The position numbers were made by a program, and so were the translations under genes. A DNA stretch of 64,000 nucleotides, taken from contig NZ_VANV01000013.1 in assembly GCF_022496765.1 (NCBI RefSeq), positions 124,001 through 188,000 on the forward strand, given 5' to 3'. Positions within the stretch are counted from its first letter, which is position 1. Each line of letters starts with the position of its first letter. Shown one piece after another: positions 26,437 to 34,610 of this stretch. Source of the DNA: Acidaminobacter sp. JC074 (GTDB taxonomy: Bacteria; Bacillota; Clostridia; Peptostreptococcales; Acidaminobacteraceae). The notes below the pieces were generated by a model. The model had not been told where the DNA came from, did no database searches, and saw nothing but the letters and a program-made list of their open reading frames with translations.

Positions 26437-28190
26437 CACGTCTCCTTGTTCATTTTACTAATTTTTCTATAGATTGTAGAACGACTGATTCCCAGTTCCT
26501 GAGCAGCTTTAAGACGACCTTCTTCATGCCATCCAAAGTAATCAAGCGTTGCCTTTATATGATCCCACTCTAATGCCTCAAGGGTTTTAAACCTACTTTC
26601 AACTTCTTTTTCATGGAATTGATAAGGTAAGCTTTTAAGGGTGATATAATCGTCTTTTTCCATATGTACAGCATACTCTATTGTATTTTGAAGTTCCCTT
26701 ATGTTGCCTTTCCATTCATACTGATAAAATACCCTTCTTACTTCATCGGAAATGTCAAGAATGTATTTGCCAAACTTCTTGTTAAAGAGTTTTATAAAGT
26801 AATCAGTCAGAATAAAAAGGTCATTTTCTCGATTCTTCAAGTTGGGAATCATTAAGCTGAATACGTTTAATCGATGGAACAAGTCTTCTCTAAATTGGTT
26901 GCGTTCAACCAAAACATCTAAGCGTTCATTGGTTGCGGCTATTATCCTAACATCTATAGGAATACTTTCTACACTACCTATACGTTCTATCTGTTTTCTT
27001 TCAATAACGCGTAACATCTTCTGCTGCAAGTGTAATGGCATATTTTCTACTTCATCTAATAAGATGGTCCCCTTATTGGCTAAAAAGAACTTACCGTGTT
27101 TACCGATTTTATCAGCACCCGTAAAGGTACCTTTATCGTAACCAAACAACTCACTTTCAATAAGTGATTCAGGTATAGCTCCGCAGTTAATGGATACAAA
27201 TGGGCCATTTCTTCTTTCACTTTCAAAGTGAAGCGCTCTTGCAAATAACTCCTTACCAGTACCTGTTTCTCCATATAAAAGGACTGTAGAATCTAAATTA
27301 ACAATCGCCTTAATTTTTTCTTTCAACATTCTAATCGCAGATGATTCCCCTATAATACTTTTAAGTAAAATTTCATCTTGCTTTTGTAAGAGTTTGTAAG
27401 ACATCTGATGGACTTCTTCAAGATCATCCATAATCATTGCAAAACCATTAAGCCCCTTATTGGTATATAAGGGATTAAATGAGATCATGAAGAAATATTT
27501 AGAATCATCTATCTCAATTTCTAGCGATTTTGTTTCGAGTATTTCTTGTCTTTCCTTGCCTAGTGAGTCAAATAAAAGACTGATATGCCTATGTAGATAC
27601 TTTTCTATAGGTAGGTTAAGTTGCTTGATAAGTTTGTTATTGATTCTAAGAATATTTAAGTTTGCATCAAGGGTTACAACACCCTTGTCAATGTTGTTAA
27701 TGACCATATCTAGAAGCTGAGCATCTGCTTGAAGCTTGGAGTAAATATCATACTCTTTTGCCTTTGAAGCCAAGAGTTCCGACATGATTTGAATGAAATT
27801 TTGCATTTTATCAGCTTCTGAAATCAAGCGATCCTTAAGGTCTTCTTTTCTAGTTGCAATCCCCATAGCCCCAATGATTTTATCATCATTTTTAATCACA
27901 GAATAAATAGCTGTTTTATAAGAACAGTTACTATATCTGATACAACCCTCACATCTTGGATCATTACCTGGATCGGATATCATGACCATCTTAGGTCCAT
28001 TTTCCTTAAAAAGTATGCGACTGACGATACCAGAATCATAATAAAAGTCCTGTTTAGGTTTTGGCGCATGATCACTTAAAACAATGATTTCAAGATTTTC
28101 ATCTACAATTTCAATGTCGAATTGTAAGGCTTCCGAAAGTGCATTTGCCACTTGTTTGGCAGTTTCTTTAATCTTCTTTAATTGACTCAA
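26436..28190 (-). CDS. Sigma-54 enhancer-binding transcriptional activator
   Basis: A 584-residue regulator with three parts. Residues about 1-150 form a GAF-like sensory domain with a cysteine cluster (RCEGCIRYSNC). A PAS-like domain follows at about 160-270. The AAA+ domain has Walker A GETGTGKE and the sigma-54 contact loop reads GTFTGA in place of GAFTGA. A Fis-type HTH (AAQELGISRSTIYRKISKM) ends the protein. It is next to the only sigma-54 promoter seen in the window, so the ornithine-cyclodeaminase-like gene is its obvious target. The start is TTG with AGGAGG five bases upstream, inside a hairpin. Confidence 0.9.
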   Translation of the reverse strand: MSQLKKIKETAKQVANALSEALQFDIEIVDENLEIIVLSDHAPKPKQDFYYDSGIVSRILFKENGPKMVMISDPGNDPRCEGCIRYSNCSYKTAIYSVIKNDDKIIGAMGIATRKEDLKDRLISEADKMQNFIQIMSELLASKAKEYDIYSKLQADAQLLDMVINNIDKGVVTLDANLNILRINNKLIKQLNLPIEKYLHRHISLLFDSLGKERQEILETKSLEIEIDDSKYFFMISFNPLYTNKGLNGFAMIMDDLEEVHQMSYKLLQKQDEILLKSIIGESSAIRMLKEKIKAIVNLDSTVLLYGETGTGKELFARALHFESERRNGPFVSINCGAIPESLIESELFGYDKGTFTGADKIGKHGKFFLANKGTILLDEVENMPLHLQQKMLRVIERKQIERIGSVESIPIDVRIIAATNERLDVLVERNQFREDLFHRLNVFSLMIPNLKNRENDLFILTDYFIKLFNKKFGKYILDISDEVRRVFYQYEWKGNIRELQNTIEYAVHMEKDDYITLKSLPYQFHEKEVESRFKTLEALEWDHIKATLDYFGWHEEGRLKAAQELGISRSTIYRKISKMNKET

Positions 28191-28192
28191 AA

Positions 28193-28210
28193 GTCCCTCC
28201 TAAGAGGGAC
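28193..28210 (-). promoter_or_regulatory. Hairpin hiding the ribosome binding site of the activator gene
   Basis: GTCCCTC and GAGGGAC form a 7-bp perfect stem with a 4-base loop (TTAG). The 3' arm includes the AGGAGGGAC ribosome binding site of the activator, and TTTT follows. It could limit translation of the activator or terminate part of the transcripts from the gene before it. Confidence 0.5.
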
Positions 28211-28215
28211 ATTTT

Positions 28216-29295
28216 TTATACCAATGCAGGATTTTCCCATAGCGGCAGTTTTCTACCGATACCCATTTCCTTTGCATTTTCATAAACTCTGAAAGCTTCT
28301 GAAAGATCATGTATCCCCATGCCGATCGGATTAAAGAAAATTCTTTCCGACTTGCTTTGTCTGCCTGGAATATTGCCTACAACAATATCACCCATATTAC
28401 CGAGGATTTTATCTTCACTAATCACGCCGTCCCTCACTGCGCGATAGCTTACATCTACGCCATGGTGCGATACTTGATACCAATCGTCTACCACAACTTT
28501 ATCCATTATTTTTAAAGCTTCAGCCGGTGTATCCCAGAAAGAGATTTCACAGTGTAAAGCACCTTCTTTATACCACTCAGCTTTTACGTATGGCTCTTTG
28601 GCCATTGTCGCAGTAGAGATTACATCAGAACCTCTAAATGCTTCTTCAGCAGAATCCACTACAACCAGTTCCATGCCTAGTTGATCTTTCATTTCTTCTA
28701 CAAATTTCTCAGATGTCGCTCTGTTGATGTCAAAGACTTTTAAGACTTCTAAAGAAGGAACACCTGCTTTGATAGCCATTGCCTGTGTTTTACCTTGAAC
28801 AGACGCACCCACAAGTCCCATGACTTTAGAATCGGGATTTGCCAGATACTTAGCAGCAACACCAGATGCTGCACCTGTTCTCATAGCTGATACGACTGTA
28901 CCATCCATGATACATACCGGCATTAAAGTGTCTGGATCTACGATTGTAATAACCGCATTTGCTCTTGGTAGGTTATATTTGCTGGGATTATGAGGTTTTG
29001 AAGGAATCCACTTGATACCTGATGTATTTACTGGTCCCAATAAATCTCTTTCCTTTAGTTCCTCCTCATATTCCTGACCACCTAAATAAGATGGCATAGA
29101 CATGATTCTACCGGTTGTTTCTTCTGTTTCAGGACCACCCCATCTGATAACTGGTTTCCCTGGTTGAATAAATGCCTTCTTACCATGTAGGAAAAATGAA
29201 CGTTCAGTTGCCTTCATGCAACCTGCCATATCAAGACCGCCTGCCTTGATACAATCTTCTTGTTGTAGATAGAGAAATTCTACCTTTGAACTCAT
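28216..29295 (-). CDS. Ornithine cyclodeaminase / mu-crystallin family protein
   Basis: A 359-residue NAD(P)-binding protein of the ornithine cyclodeaminase family. GTVVSAMRTGAASGVAAKYLA and LVGASVQGKTQAMAI (Rossmann loop) are family-typical, as is the region ending MGDIVVGNIPGR. Relatives with this N-terminus (EFLYLQQEDCIKAG) are often named tyramine oxidase subunit B in annotations, without firm proof. The start at 29295 has AAGGAGG eight bases upstream; the frame extends to 29331. It is the only gene with a clear sigma-54 promoter. A role in amino-acid or amine breakdown is inferred. Confidence 0.8.
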   Translation of the reverse strand: MSSKVEFLYLQQEDCIKAGGLDMAGCMKATERSFFLHGKKAFIQPGKPVIRWGGPETEETTGRIMSMPSYLGGQEYEEELKERDLLGPVNTSGIKWIPSKPHNPSKYNLPRANAVITIVDPDTLMPVCIMDGTVVSAMRTGAASGVAAKYLANPDSKVMGLVGASVQGKTQAMAIKAGVPSLEVLKVFDINRATSEKFVEEMKDQLGMELVVVDSAEEAFRGSDVISTATMAKEPYVKAEWYKEGALHCEISFWDTPAEALKIMDKVVVDDWYQVSHHGVDVSYRAVRDGVISEDKILGNMGDIVVGNIPGRQSKSERIFFNPIGMGIHDLSEAFRVYENAKEMGIGRKLPLWENPALV

Positions 29296-29339
29296 AACAT
29301 AAGCCTCCTTGTAATTTTTATATTGACACATTACATATA

Positions 29340-29355
29340 TGCAATACTGGTGCCA
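29340..29355 (-). promoter_or_regulatory. Sigma-54 promoter (-24/-12)
   Basis: On the minus strand TGGCAC-CAGTA-TTGCA matches the sigma-54 consensus (TGGCAC-N5-TTGCW) at every defined base. It is 45 bases before the start of the ornithine-cyclodeaminase-like gene. Confidence 0.85.
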
Positions 29356-29405
29356 ACTTTAAAATCATGTATTTTCAAGGCTTAAGGTTAATATTTAATT
29401 TTGCA

Positions 29406-29513
29406 ACATGTCAACTTGACATGTGAATTTGTAAAATTTTCAGATTATTCATACTACAAGTCCCTATTACCACTATATATGTCATATTGAGATATTCATA
29501 TGTCAATATGACA
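29406..29513. promoter_or_regulatory. Upstream activator sites for the enhancer-binding protein
   Basis: Three TGTCA-N3-TGACA elements lie 55-165 bases upstream of the sigma-54 promoter: 29410-29422 (inside a 19-base palindrome 29406-29424), 29480-29492 (one mismatch) and 29501-29513. Spacing and symmetry fit upstream activating sequences bound by Fis-type HTH dimers. Confidence 0.7.
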
Positions 29514-29521
29514 CAATTTGA

Positions 29522-29555
29522 TATAAAAGAAAGCGCTGAATTATTCATTCAACGC
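29522..29555 (-). terminator. Terminator after the MFS transporter gene
   Basis: GCGTTGAAT and ATTCAGCGC pair (one G-T) and are followed by TTTCTTTT. The stem overlaps the end of the gene. Confidence 0.7.
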
Positions 29556-30740
29556 CTTTTTTTTGAAATATATAATTTTACCTATTACAATGACTATCAG
29601 GAAACTACCAATACTCAAGTAGCCATAAAAGACATCTGCAACTTTTGATGCATAGGCAAAGCCCAGTCCGAGTATAACCGACATCAAGGAGTTGAACATA
29701 GAATAGACCGACTCCATGGTTGCTCTATAGTGAGATTCAACATTATGATGTAAATCCCCGAGTATGACTGTATCAAGGACTGCTTGGATATATATTGGAA
29801 CCAACATGAAAAGCAAACCAAGTGGATGCCTTATCAGAAATAAACTCACATAAGATACTGCCGATATCAACATGGTCAATGTATAAAAGACTCTCTTACG
29901 TTGTCTTGTCCCAATGGTAGTGATGATTTTAGTGGTACGGCTGCTGGCAATTAAAACTGATAGGGACATCAAGCCACTGATCAGTCCAAAGTAGATGATA
30001 TCCACCTGGATACCATCCATGTAATTCTGCCAGAACTCTTCAATGTAAATAATGGCTGCACCAATAGCACCACCTGTAATAAAAATATATTGGATATAAT
30101 GCTTGCTGCTTATAACAGCTCTCGCTGTCTTAAATATTTCTTTTACACTTGTAACATTTTCAGAAGATGATTTATTTGGCTCAGTTAACAAAGCATTAAA
30201 GATGACCATCATCATGCAAGAAAAGACAGACATCTGATAAGGTAAAATCAAACTTACCTTAGAGGCAGCATAAGCACCGATCATTGCCGCTAATAGTCCA
30301 GAACCATAACGTATGGCCTTGATTCTAGACAAGTACTTTTCAAAACTCATGGTCTCGCCAATTTCTTGTAAAGAATCATACATTAGGGCTGTGACACTGC
30401 CACTCGTTAGGGCTCCTGATATACCAGATAAAACAATCAGTCCTGCAAATGCAGCAAAGCCATAGGCATTTAAAATCAAAGCCGCACCTATCAAGGTTAA
30501 AAGCGAACCTGATAAAATAATATTCTTTCTTGAAAAGCGGTCAGCTAAAACACCTGTTGGTACTTCCATTAAAATAATAACAGCACCATAAATGATCTCA
30601 ATATAGACGGTTTGAGCTATAGATATACCGCGACTTCTCCAGAAAAGTCTTTCAATAACATAAGCAAAAATAAAGCTTCTAAAAAAATAATAAGCTTGTA
30701 CATATAGTATATTTCGTTTTAATTTATTCAATCTCGTCAT
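29541..30740 (-). CDS. MFS transporter
   Basis: A 399-residue protein with about twelve membrane segments. The loop after the second segment reads GVLADRFSRKNIIL, the MFS signature that follows helix 2. The pattern is that of drug-efflux-like MFS proteins with basic N-terminus. The substrate is unknown. The start has GAGGAGG upstream. An 8-codon ORF with an excellent ribosome binding site lies 60 bases before it, which suggests translational control as for some drug-inducible exporters. Confidence 0.82.
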   Translation of the reverse strand: MTRLNKLKRNILYVQAYYFFRSFIFAYVIERLFWRSRGISIAQTVYIEIIYGAVIILMEVPTGVLADRFSRKNIILSGSLLTLIGAALILNAYGFAAFAGLIVLSGISGALTSGSVTALMYDSLQEIGETMSFEKYLSRIKAIRYGSGLLAAMIGAYAASKVSLILPYQMSVFSCMMMVIFNALLTEPNKSSSENVTSVKEIFKTARAVISSKHYIQYIFITGGAIGAAIIYIEEFWQNYMDGIQVDIIYFGLISGLMSLSVLIASSRTTKIITTIGTRQRKRVFYTLTMLISAVSYVSLFLIRHPLGLLFMLVPIYIQAVLDTVILGDLHHNVESHYRATMESVYSMFNSLMSVILGLGFAYASKVADVFYGYLSIGSFLIVIVIGKIIYFKKKALNE

Positions 30741-30799
30741 ATTCCCTCCTCTATAATTAACATCCTAAAATGTAATTATGGCGGTGGACGGACAAGGTG

Positions 30800-30826
30800 T
30801 TAAGACTGTCCTCTAATTCTTACCAT
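30800..30826 (-). CDS. Putative 8-residue leader peptide before the MFS gene
   Basis: ATG at 30824-30826 starts MVRIRGQS and ends with TAA. AAGGAGGGG lies about five bases upstream, as strong as any site in the window. The ORF sits within an inverted repeat (TTATGG with CCATAA; GGACA with TGTCC), so ribosome occupancy would change the fold before the MFS start. Confidence 0.45.
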   Translation of the reverse strand: MVRIRGQS

Positions 30827-30872
30827 AAGATCCCCTCCTTAATTCATTATACTACAAGAAAAAAAAGAAGGG

Positions 30873-30906
30873 CAAAAAAAAAGAAATGTCGCTATGCGAC
30901 TTTCTA
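30873..30906 (-). terminator. Terminator after the zinc-ribbon gene
   Basis: AGAAA-GTCGC pairs with GCGAC-TTTCT (one bulge) and eight or more T follow on the minus strand. Confidence 0.75.
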
Positions 30907-30951
30907 ATTCTTTAACCATCTTTCAGTTTAGAATGACCAAACGATAATCGA

Positions 30952-31110
30952 TTAGTATTCCATTTCCTTAATTCTGTAAAGTACCGCGTATTCGTAATCT
31001 ACTTCTGCTGCGCAAGACTCACATAAACCAAATTTATTGACTTTCTTCTCATCTTCGCATCTCTTACAAACGTCTACTTTCACATACATACTTTCCATCA
31101 TGTTCTTCAT
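30952..31110 (-). CDS. 52-residue zinc-ribbon protein
   Basis: A small acidic protein, with cysteine pairs CKRC and CESC 14 residues apart (VCKRCEDEKKVNKFGLCESC), a probable structural zinc ribbon. The ATG at 31110 has AGGAGG seven bases upstream; the frame to 31140 has none. It is monocistronic with a consensus promoter, an inverted-repeat operator and a terminator, so it is a real and regulated gene. No family was recognised and its function is unknown. Confidence 0.65.
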   Translation of the reverse strand: MKNMMESMYVKVDVCKRCEDEKKVNKFGLCESCAAEVDYEYAVLYRIKEMEY

Positions 31111-31124
31111 AGTCTCGCCTCCTC

Positions 31125-31172
31125 GTATGATTGTATACAATTATTCTTCCTATAAATAGTATACAATCATAC
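31125..31172 (-). promoter_or_regulatory. Perfect 14-bp inverted repeat at the zinc-ribbon promoter
   Basis: GTATGATTGTATAC (31125-31138) and its exact reverse complement (31159-31172) are 20 bases apart. TTGTATACAA (31131-31140) is itself palindromic. One arm covers the -10 element, the other the untranslated leader, so two regulator dimers or a looped repressor would shut the promoter. The TTGTATACAA shape suits a GntR-type regulator; this is a guess. Confidence 0.65.
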
Positions 31173-31186
31173 TAATATAATTGCAA
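31158..31186 (-). promoter_or_regulatory. Promoter of the zinc-ribbon gene
   Basis: TTGCAA (31181-31186) and TATACT (31158-31163) are separated by 17 bases on the minus strand. Confidence 0.7.
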
Positions 31187-31257
31187 GCAATTTACCAAAA
31201 AAACAAGAATACTTTCACAAATTGTTGACTCATGCAACACATCCACTCATAGTATTG

Positions 31258-31276
31258 AAAAAAGCCCTCTTCGGGC
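31258..31276 (-). terminator. Second terminator-like hairpin after the GH18 gene
   Basis: GCCC-GAAGA-GGGC is followed by six T on the minus strand. With 31300-31326 it forms a tandem terminator. Confidence 0.5.
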
Positions 31277-31299
31277 CAATCAAAAACTCTCATTTTCCT

Positions 31300-31326
31300 C
31301 AAAAAAAATAGCGCATTAAGCGCTAT
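31300..31326 (-). terminator. Terminator after the GH18 gene
   Basis: ATAGCGC pairs with GCGCTAT around a 5-base loop, followed by eight T. It overlaps the stop codon. Confidence 0.85.
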
Positions 31327-33149
31327 CTATCTAAAATATTATTGATATATTCCCAGGTTTCCATTTCCACAAATTCTTTTGACCAAGAACCTATACCAGG
31401 CAGCTTGTATTTTTTAGCCAAGGTAATTCTCTTATTGATAGAAGATTCATCTTCAAGCCAGATTCTATGGAGTAAATCATCTTTTCTATAAGAAACATAG
31501 TTTAAGAAGTTTTCCTCATCATAAGAGGACTCATAATCGACATCATCTAAAAGTCCCTCAAGATGTTTGATACCAAAAGCCGTAGAATCGACAGAAACAC
31601 CGCTTTCTTTCCATACTCTCATATAAAGAGGTATACCTAAAATAAGTTTTTCATTTGGTACTAATTCAAGGGTCTCTTTAATGCCTTTTTCAACCCATGG
31701 AATAGATGCTACTGGACCGCTTACTGGGCTCGATCCCCAAAACTCATCATAGGCCATCAACATCATATAATCCACATGTTTGACGATGTTTTCTCTATCA
31801 AAGACTTTAGACCATTGATCAGAACCACCAGGTACTGTCACCGCAATAGACAAGGTAACATTTTGAGCTTCCATTACTGGCGACAACTCAGCCATAAACT
31901 GTGTAAACTTTTCTTTGTCATCTAGATACATATTTTCAAAATCAATGTTAACACCATCTAAATCATACAAGGCAGCATAAAAGGCAATTTGAGCAATGGC
32001 TCTTTTTCTATAAACTGGATCATTTAACATTTCAGATGTCCAAGATGGTTTAAAGCTGTTATTAAACAAGCCCCAAACTTCATACCCTTTATCTTGTGCA
32101 TCTTTCATATACCTAAAATCAGCTTCATTAATAATGATACCATTGATGTTTAAGCTAAACCAAGTTGGTGAAATAGCATCCAAACCAGGAATCGTTTCAT
32201 CGTTTCTTAGGTTGGGATTATTCTTGTACTCAGAGATTTGAGACCAAGTCATATTGACATTTTCACCATAATCATGTGCAGGCCTTACATCATTGAGCTG
32301 GGTTTCAAGTATATCAACTGTATAATTCTCTAAATCCACAGTTTTAACAAAACCTGTTCTTCCGGTTTCAGTGATGATCTTGCTTAAATCCTCATGTGTA
32401 TCAATAACAATCGCACTTATCTGAACAGGATCGCTTTCATCTACAACATTCATACCATGACTTGTTTTTACAAAAGATATATTTGATGCTACCTTTCTGA
32501 GGCCATCAAAGGTTTGGTCATAAATAGCGTATGAACCATCAGTTGCGACCATCAAATCAAGTCCATATAACTTCTTAAGCACTTCAAAATCAATATAGTT
32601 ATGACCGTTTTTAGTCAGTATTGGTATATTGATATCAACTATATTTTCCTTAACATAATCTGTTACTTCTTTGGTTTCAAGTACATAATCAACTTGTTCT
32701 AATGGGATATAAACCCTTGTTCCAGAATTTGAATAATGGATATTCGTATCAATCTGCTCCATTACGAAATCGGCATGTATCAAGATTCTATTGTCTACCA
32801 TAAGTAGGTATTCAGAAGGGATAGTGTCACCCATATAAGTATGACTAGCACCACCATCTAATAGAGACAAGACTTCTAGCTCTAAATCCTCTATGGTTTC
32901 TTGTAAACTCATGTTATTGAACCATAGAACACTTAAGGCAATAACCAGTATAAGTACTGCTAGCTTCCAAATAATACTTGTTCTTTGAACTTTTTTTATA
33001 GAGACAATTGTATCTTGAACTGTTTGTTCATCAACGCAGTGAGCTTGATTCTCTTCAACTACAGGTGTTTCTGAGTCTACAGCTTCACGTTTCTTCTTAA
33101 TTTCTTCACTTCTTTTTTTAAGTAAAATATCTACATTCTTATCATCCAT
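31323..33149 (-). CDS. Membrane-anchored glycoside hydrolase family 18 protein
   Basis: A 608-residue protein. Residues 1-57 are charged and cytoplasmic, a single membrane segment spans about 58-77 (IIWKLAVLILVIALSVLWF), and the rest is extracellular. A stalk domain (about 105-290) with a copper-amine-oxidase-like N-terminal pattern precedes the GH18 barrel, whose catalytic motif is DGVNIDFEN (DxxDxDxE form). It resembles cell-wall glycosidases of spore-forming bacteria such as the YaaH/YdhD type, but without LysM repeats. It likely cuts peptidoglycan or another N-acetylglucosamine polymer. It starts 88 bases after the kinase gene in the same direction. Confidence 0.85.
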   Translation of the reverse strand: MDDKNVDILLKKRSEEIKKKREAVDSETPVVEENQAHCVDEQTVQDTIVSIKKVQRTSIIWKLAVLILVIALSVLWFNNMSLQETIEDLELEVLSLLDGGASHTYMGDTIPSEYLLMVDNRILIHADFVMEQIDTNIHYSNSGTRVYIPLEQVDYVLETKEVTDYVKENIVDINIPILTKNGHNYIDFEVLKKLYGLDLMVATDGSYAIYDQTFDGLRKVASNISFVKTSHGMNVVDESDPVQISAIVIDTHEDLSKIITETGRTGFVKTVDLENYTVDILETQLNDVRPAHDYGENVNMTWSQISEYKNNPNLRNDETIPGLDAISPTWFSLNINGIIINEADFRYMKDAQDKGYEVWGLFNNSFKPSWTSEMLNDPVYRKRAIAQIAFYAALYDLDGVNIDFENMYLDDKEKFTQFMAELSPVMEAQNVTLSIAVTVPGGSDQWSKVFDRENIVKHVDYMMLMAYDEFWGSSPVSGPVASIPWVEKGIKETLELVPNEKLILGIPLYMRVWKESGVSVDSTAFGIKHLEGLLDDVDYESSYDEENFLNYVSYRKDDLLHRIWLEDESSINKRITLAKKYKLPGIGSWSKEFVEMETWEYINNILDR

Positions 33150-33237
33150 AATAACTCCTTCAGTACATTTGTACTTCTTATATTATAACGAAGTAAGGCA
33201 TCATTAGACAAGAATATCATCAAGATTTAATACTTTG

Positions 33238-33939
33238 TTACGCAAACTTCAAATGTATTAGACTTTCTTTTAGATCTGTTGCACTTTGGTATCGACGCTC
33301 TGGTTGAACCATTATAGCCTTCTTAATAATACGTTTGAGTTTACACAGCCTTATGAAATAAAAAAGCTCCTTTATGGTCCGCTTTTTAACATGTCTTAGC
33401 ATAATCTTCATAACAAGACCTAAACAGTATATATCTGATCTTTCATCAGCTAGATAAGTATCTAAAAGTCGCTCTGGTGCAACAAAATCCATAGTAAATG
33501 AGTCAGAATCATTTTCCATAAATGCAGATCCAAAATCAATCAAATGAATGCCAAACTGTTCATCAAAAACCAAGTTTTCCAGTTTGATATCACCATGCAC
33601 AACATTCATACAATGCAAGTGTTCAAGTATCTGACAAAGATGGATGGTAGACTGTATCATTTCCTTATAAGTAATATCCTTTAGCTTTAACCTTTCATAG
33701 AGTGTGACCCCTCTTACTTGGTCCATAATATAATAGACACCTTCATCTTTTGTGTATACATCAATAACTCTTGGTATCCTACAATGGTCTAGGAGTTTTA
33801 AATAGTCAACTTCCCTACTATCCTCTTTTAAGAATTTTATAAACCATTCCGTACCATGGTCAACCTGCCTACAATAGGCCGTAGAGTCTGTAATAACTTC
33901 AGTGACTGTATATCTTCCTACCTTCTGATTAACTTTCAC
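33238..33939 (-). CDS. Hanks-type serine/threonine protein kinase, soluble
   Basis: A 233-residue kinase domain without a membrane segment or PASTA repeats. The ATP Lys is in WFIKFL, the catalytic loop is VVHGDIKLENLVF, the metal-binding DFG is in LIDFGSAF and APER is the APE motif. The Gly-rich loop is degenerate. GTG at 33939 is the start, with AAAGGAGGGAAA before it, and overlaps the stop of the TadE-like gene (GTGA). It is the last gene of the pseudopilin-like operon, so it may phosphorylate or regulate that apparatus. No cognate phosphatase is nearby. Confidence 0.85.
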   Translation of the reverse strand: MKVNQKVGRYTVTEVITDSTAYCRQVDHGTEWFIKFLKEDSREVDYLKLLDHCRIPRVIDVYTKDEGVYYIMDQVRGVTLYERLKLKDITYKEMIQSTIHLCQILEHLHCMNVVHGDIKLENLVFDEQFGIHLIDFGSAFMENDSDSFTMDFVAPERLLDTYLADERSDIYCLGLVMKIMLRHVKKRTIKELFYFIRLCKLKRIIKKAIMVQPERRYQSATDLKESLIHLKFA

Positions 33940-34610
33940 TTTCCCTCCTTTACACATCTTTCACATGGGCTTAACAAGTACTTGCGCTTGGCATCATATA
34001 AGGAAACTTTCACAATTTTACTTTTATCTGTTGTTGACCTTACCAAGTAAAAACAACCCGCCCTATGATATTTTGAACCTGATTTGGTTTTATAAACCAT
34101 GACTGTTTTTTCTTCTTCTTCATTCTTAAAAAGGGTCTTGGTTAAGGTTTCGTTTGGATACAGAGACTTGTCATCACCAAACAACCATAAGACATGTTCA
34201 AACTTGACATGCGATTCTTTTTTTAGGCCAAAAACAAAAGCTTTATTCCAAGATACAAGACCACTTACTGTGTCACCAGTTACAGAAAAGTCCTCTAGTA
34301 AGATTTCATGATTACTGAGTTCATTCTTTAAATAGGCTTCTAGTATCTCCGATGCCATATGGTCATTAAGAAAAGATTGTGATGAACTTATAAAATCACT
34401 ATATGGATTTTCTGGTAGATCAAATGTTAAAAGACCAACCTTCTCATAAACGTAGTTCAAGCTGTCTAACCTAATTAAAGCATCGTTGACCTGTTGAACT
34501 TTTAAATCCTCACTTGGAAAAAAAGCTATCACTTGTACAAGCATAACCATAATAAGAATGGTTATAGGAAAAACAATAGCAGCTTCTACGCTAACACTGC
34601 CTCTATTCAT
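33936..34610 (-). CDS. TadE-like pseudopilin fused to a Cys/His module
   Basis: A 224-residue protein. The N-terminus NRGSVSVEAAIVFPITILIMV has the Glu and hydrophobic stretch of TadE/pilin-like proteins. The C-terminal 50 residues (YKTKSGSKYHRAGCFYL, then LSPCERC) form a module usually seen at the end of secreted nucleases and hydrolases, where His and Cys may bind a metal; this fusion is unusual. The ATG at 34610 lies inside the end of the upstream gene (TATGAATAG), with GGAG upstream, so translation is coupled. Confidence 0.7.
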   Translation of the reverse strand: MNRGSVSVEAAIVFPITILIMVMLVQVIAFFPSEDLKVQQVNDALIRLDSLNYVYEKVGLLTFDLPENPYSDFISSSQSFLNDHMASEILEAYLKNELSNHEILLEDFSVTGDTVSGLVSWNKAFVFGLKKESHVKFEHVLWLFGDDKSLYPNETLTKTLFKNEEEEKTVMVYKTKSGSKYHRAGCFYLVRSTTDKSKIVKVSLYDAKRKYLLSPCERCVKEGK

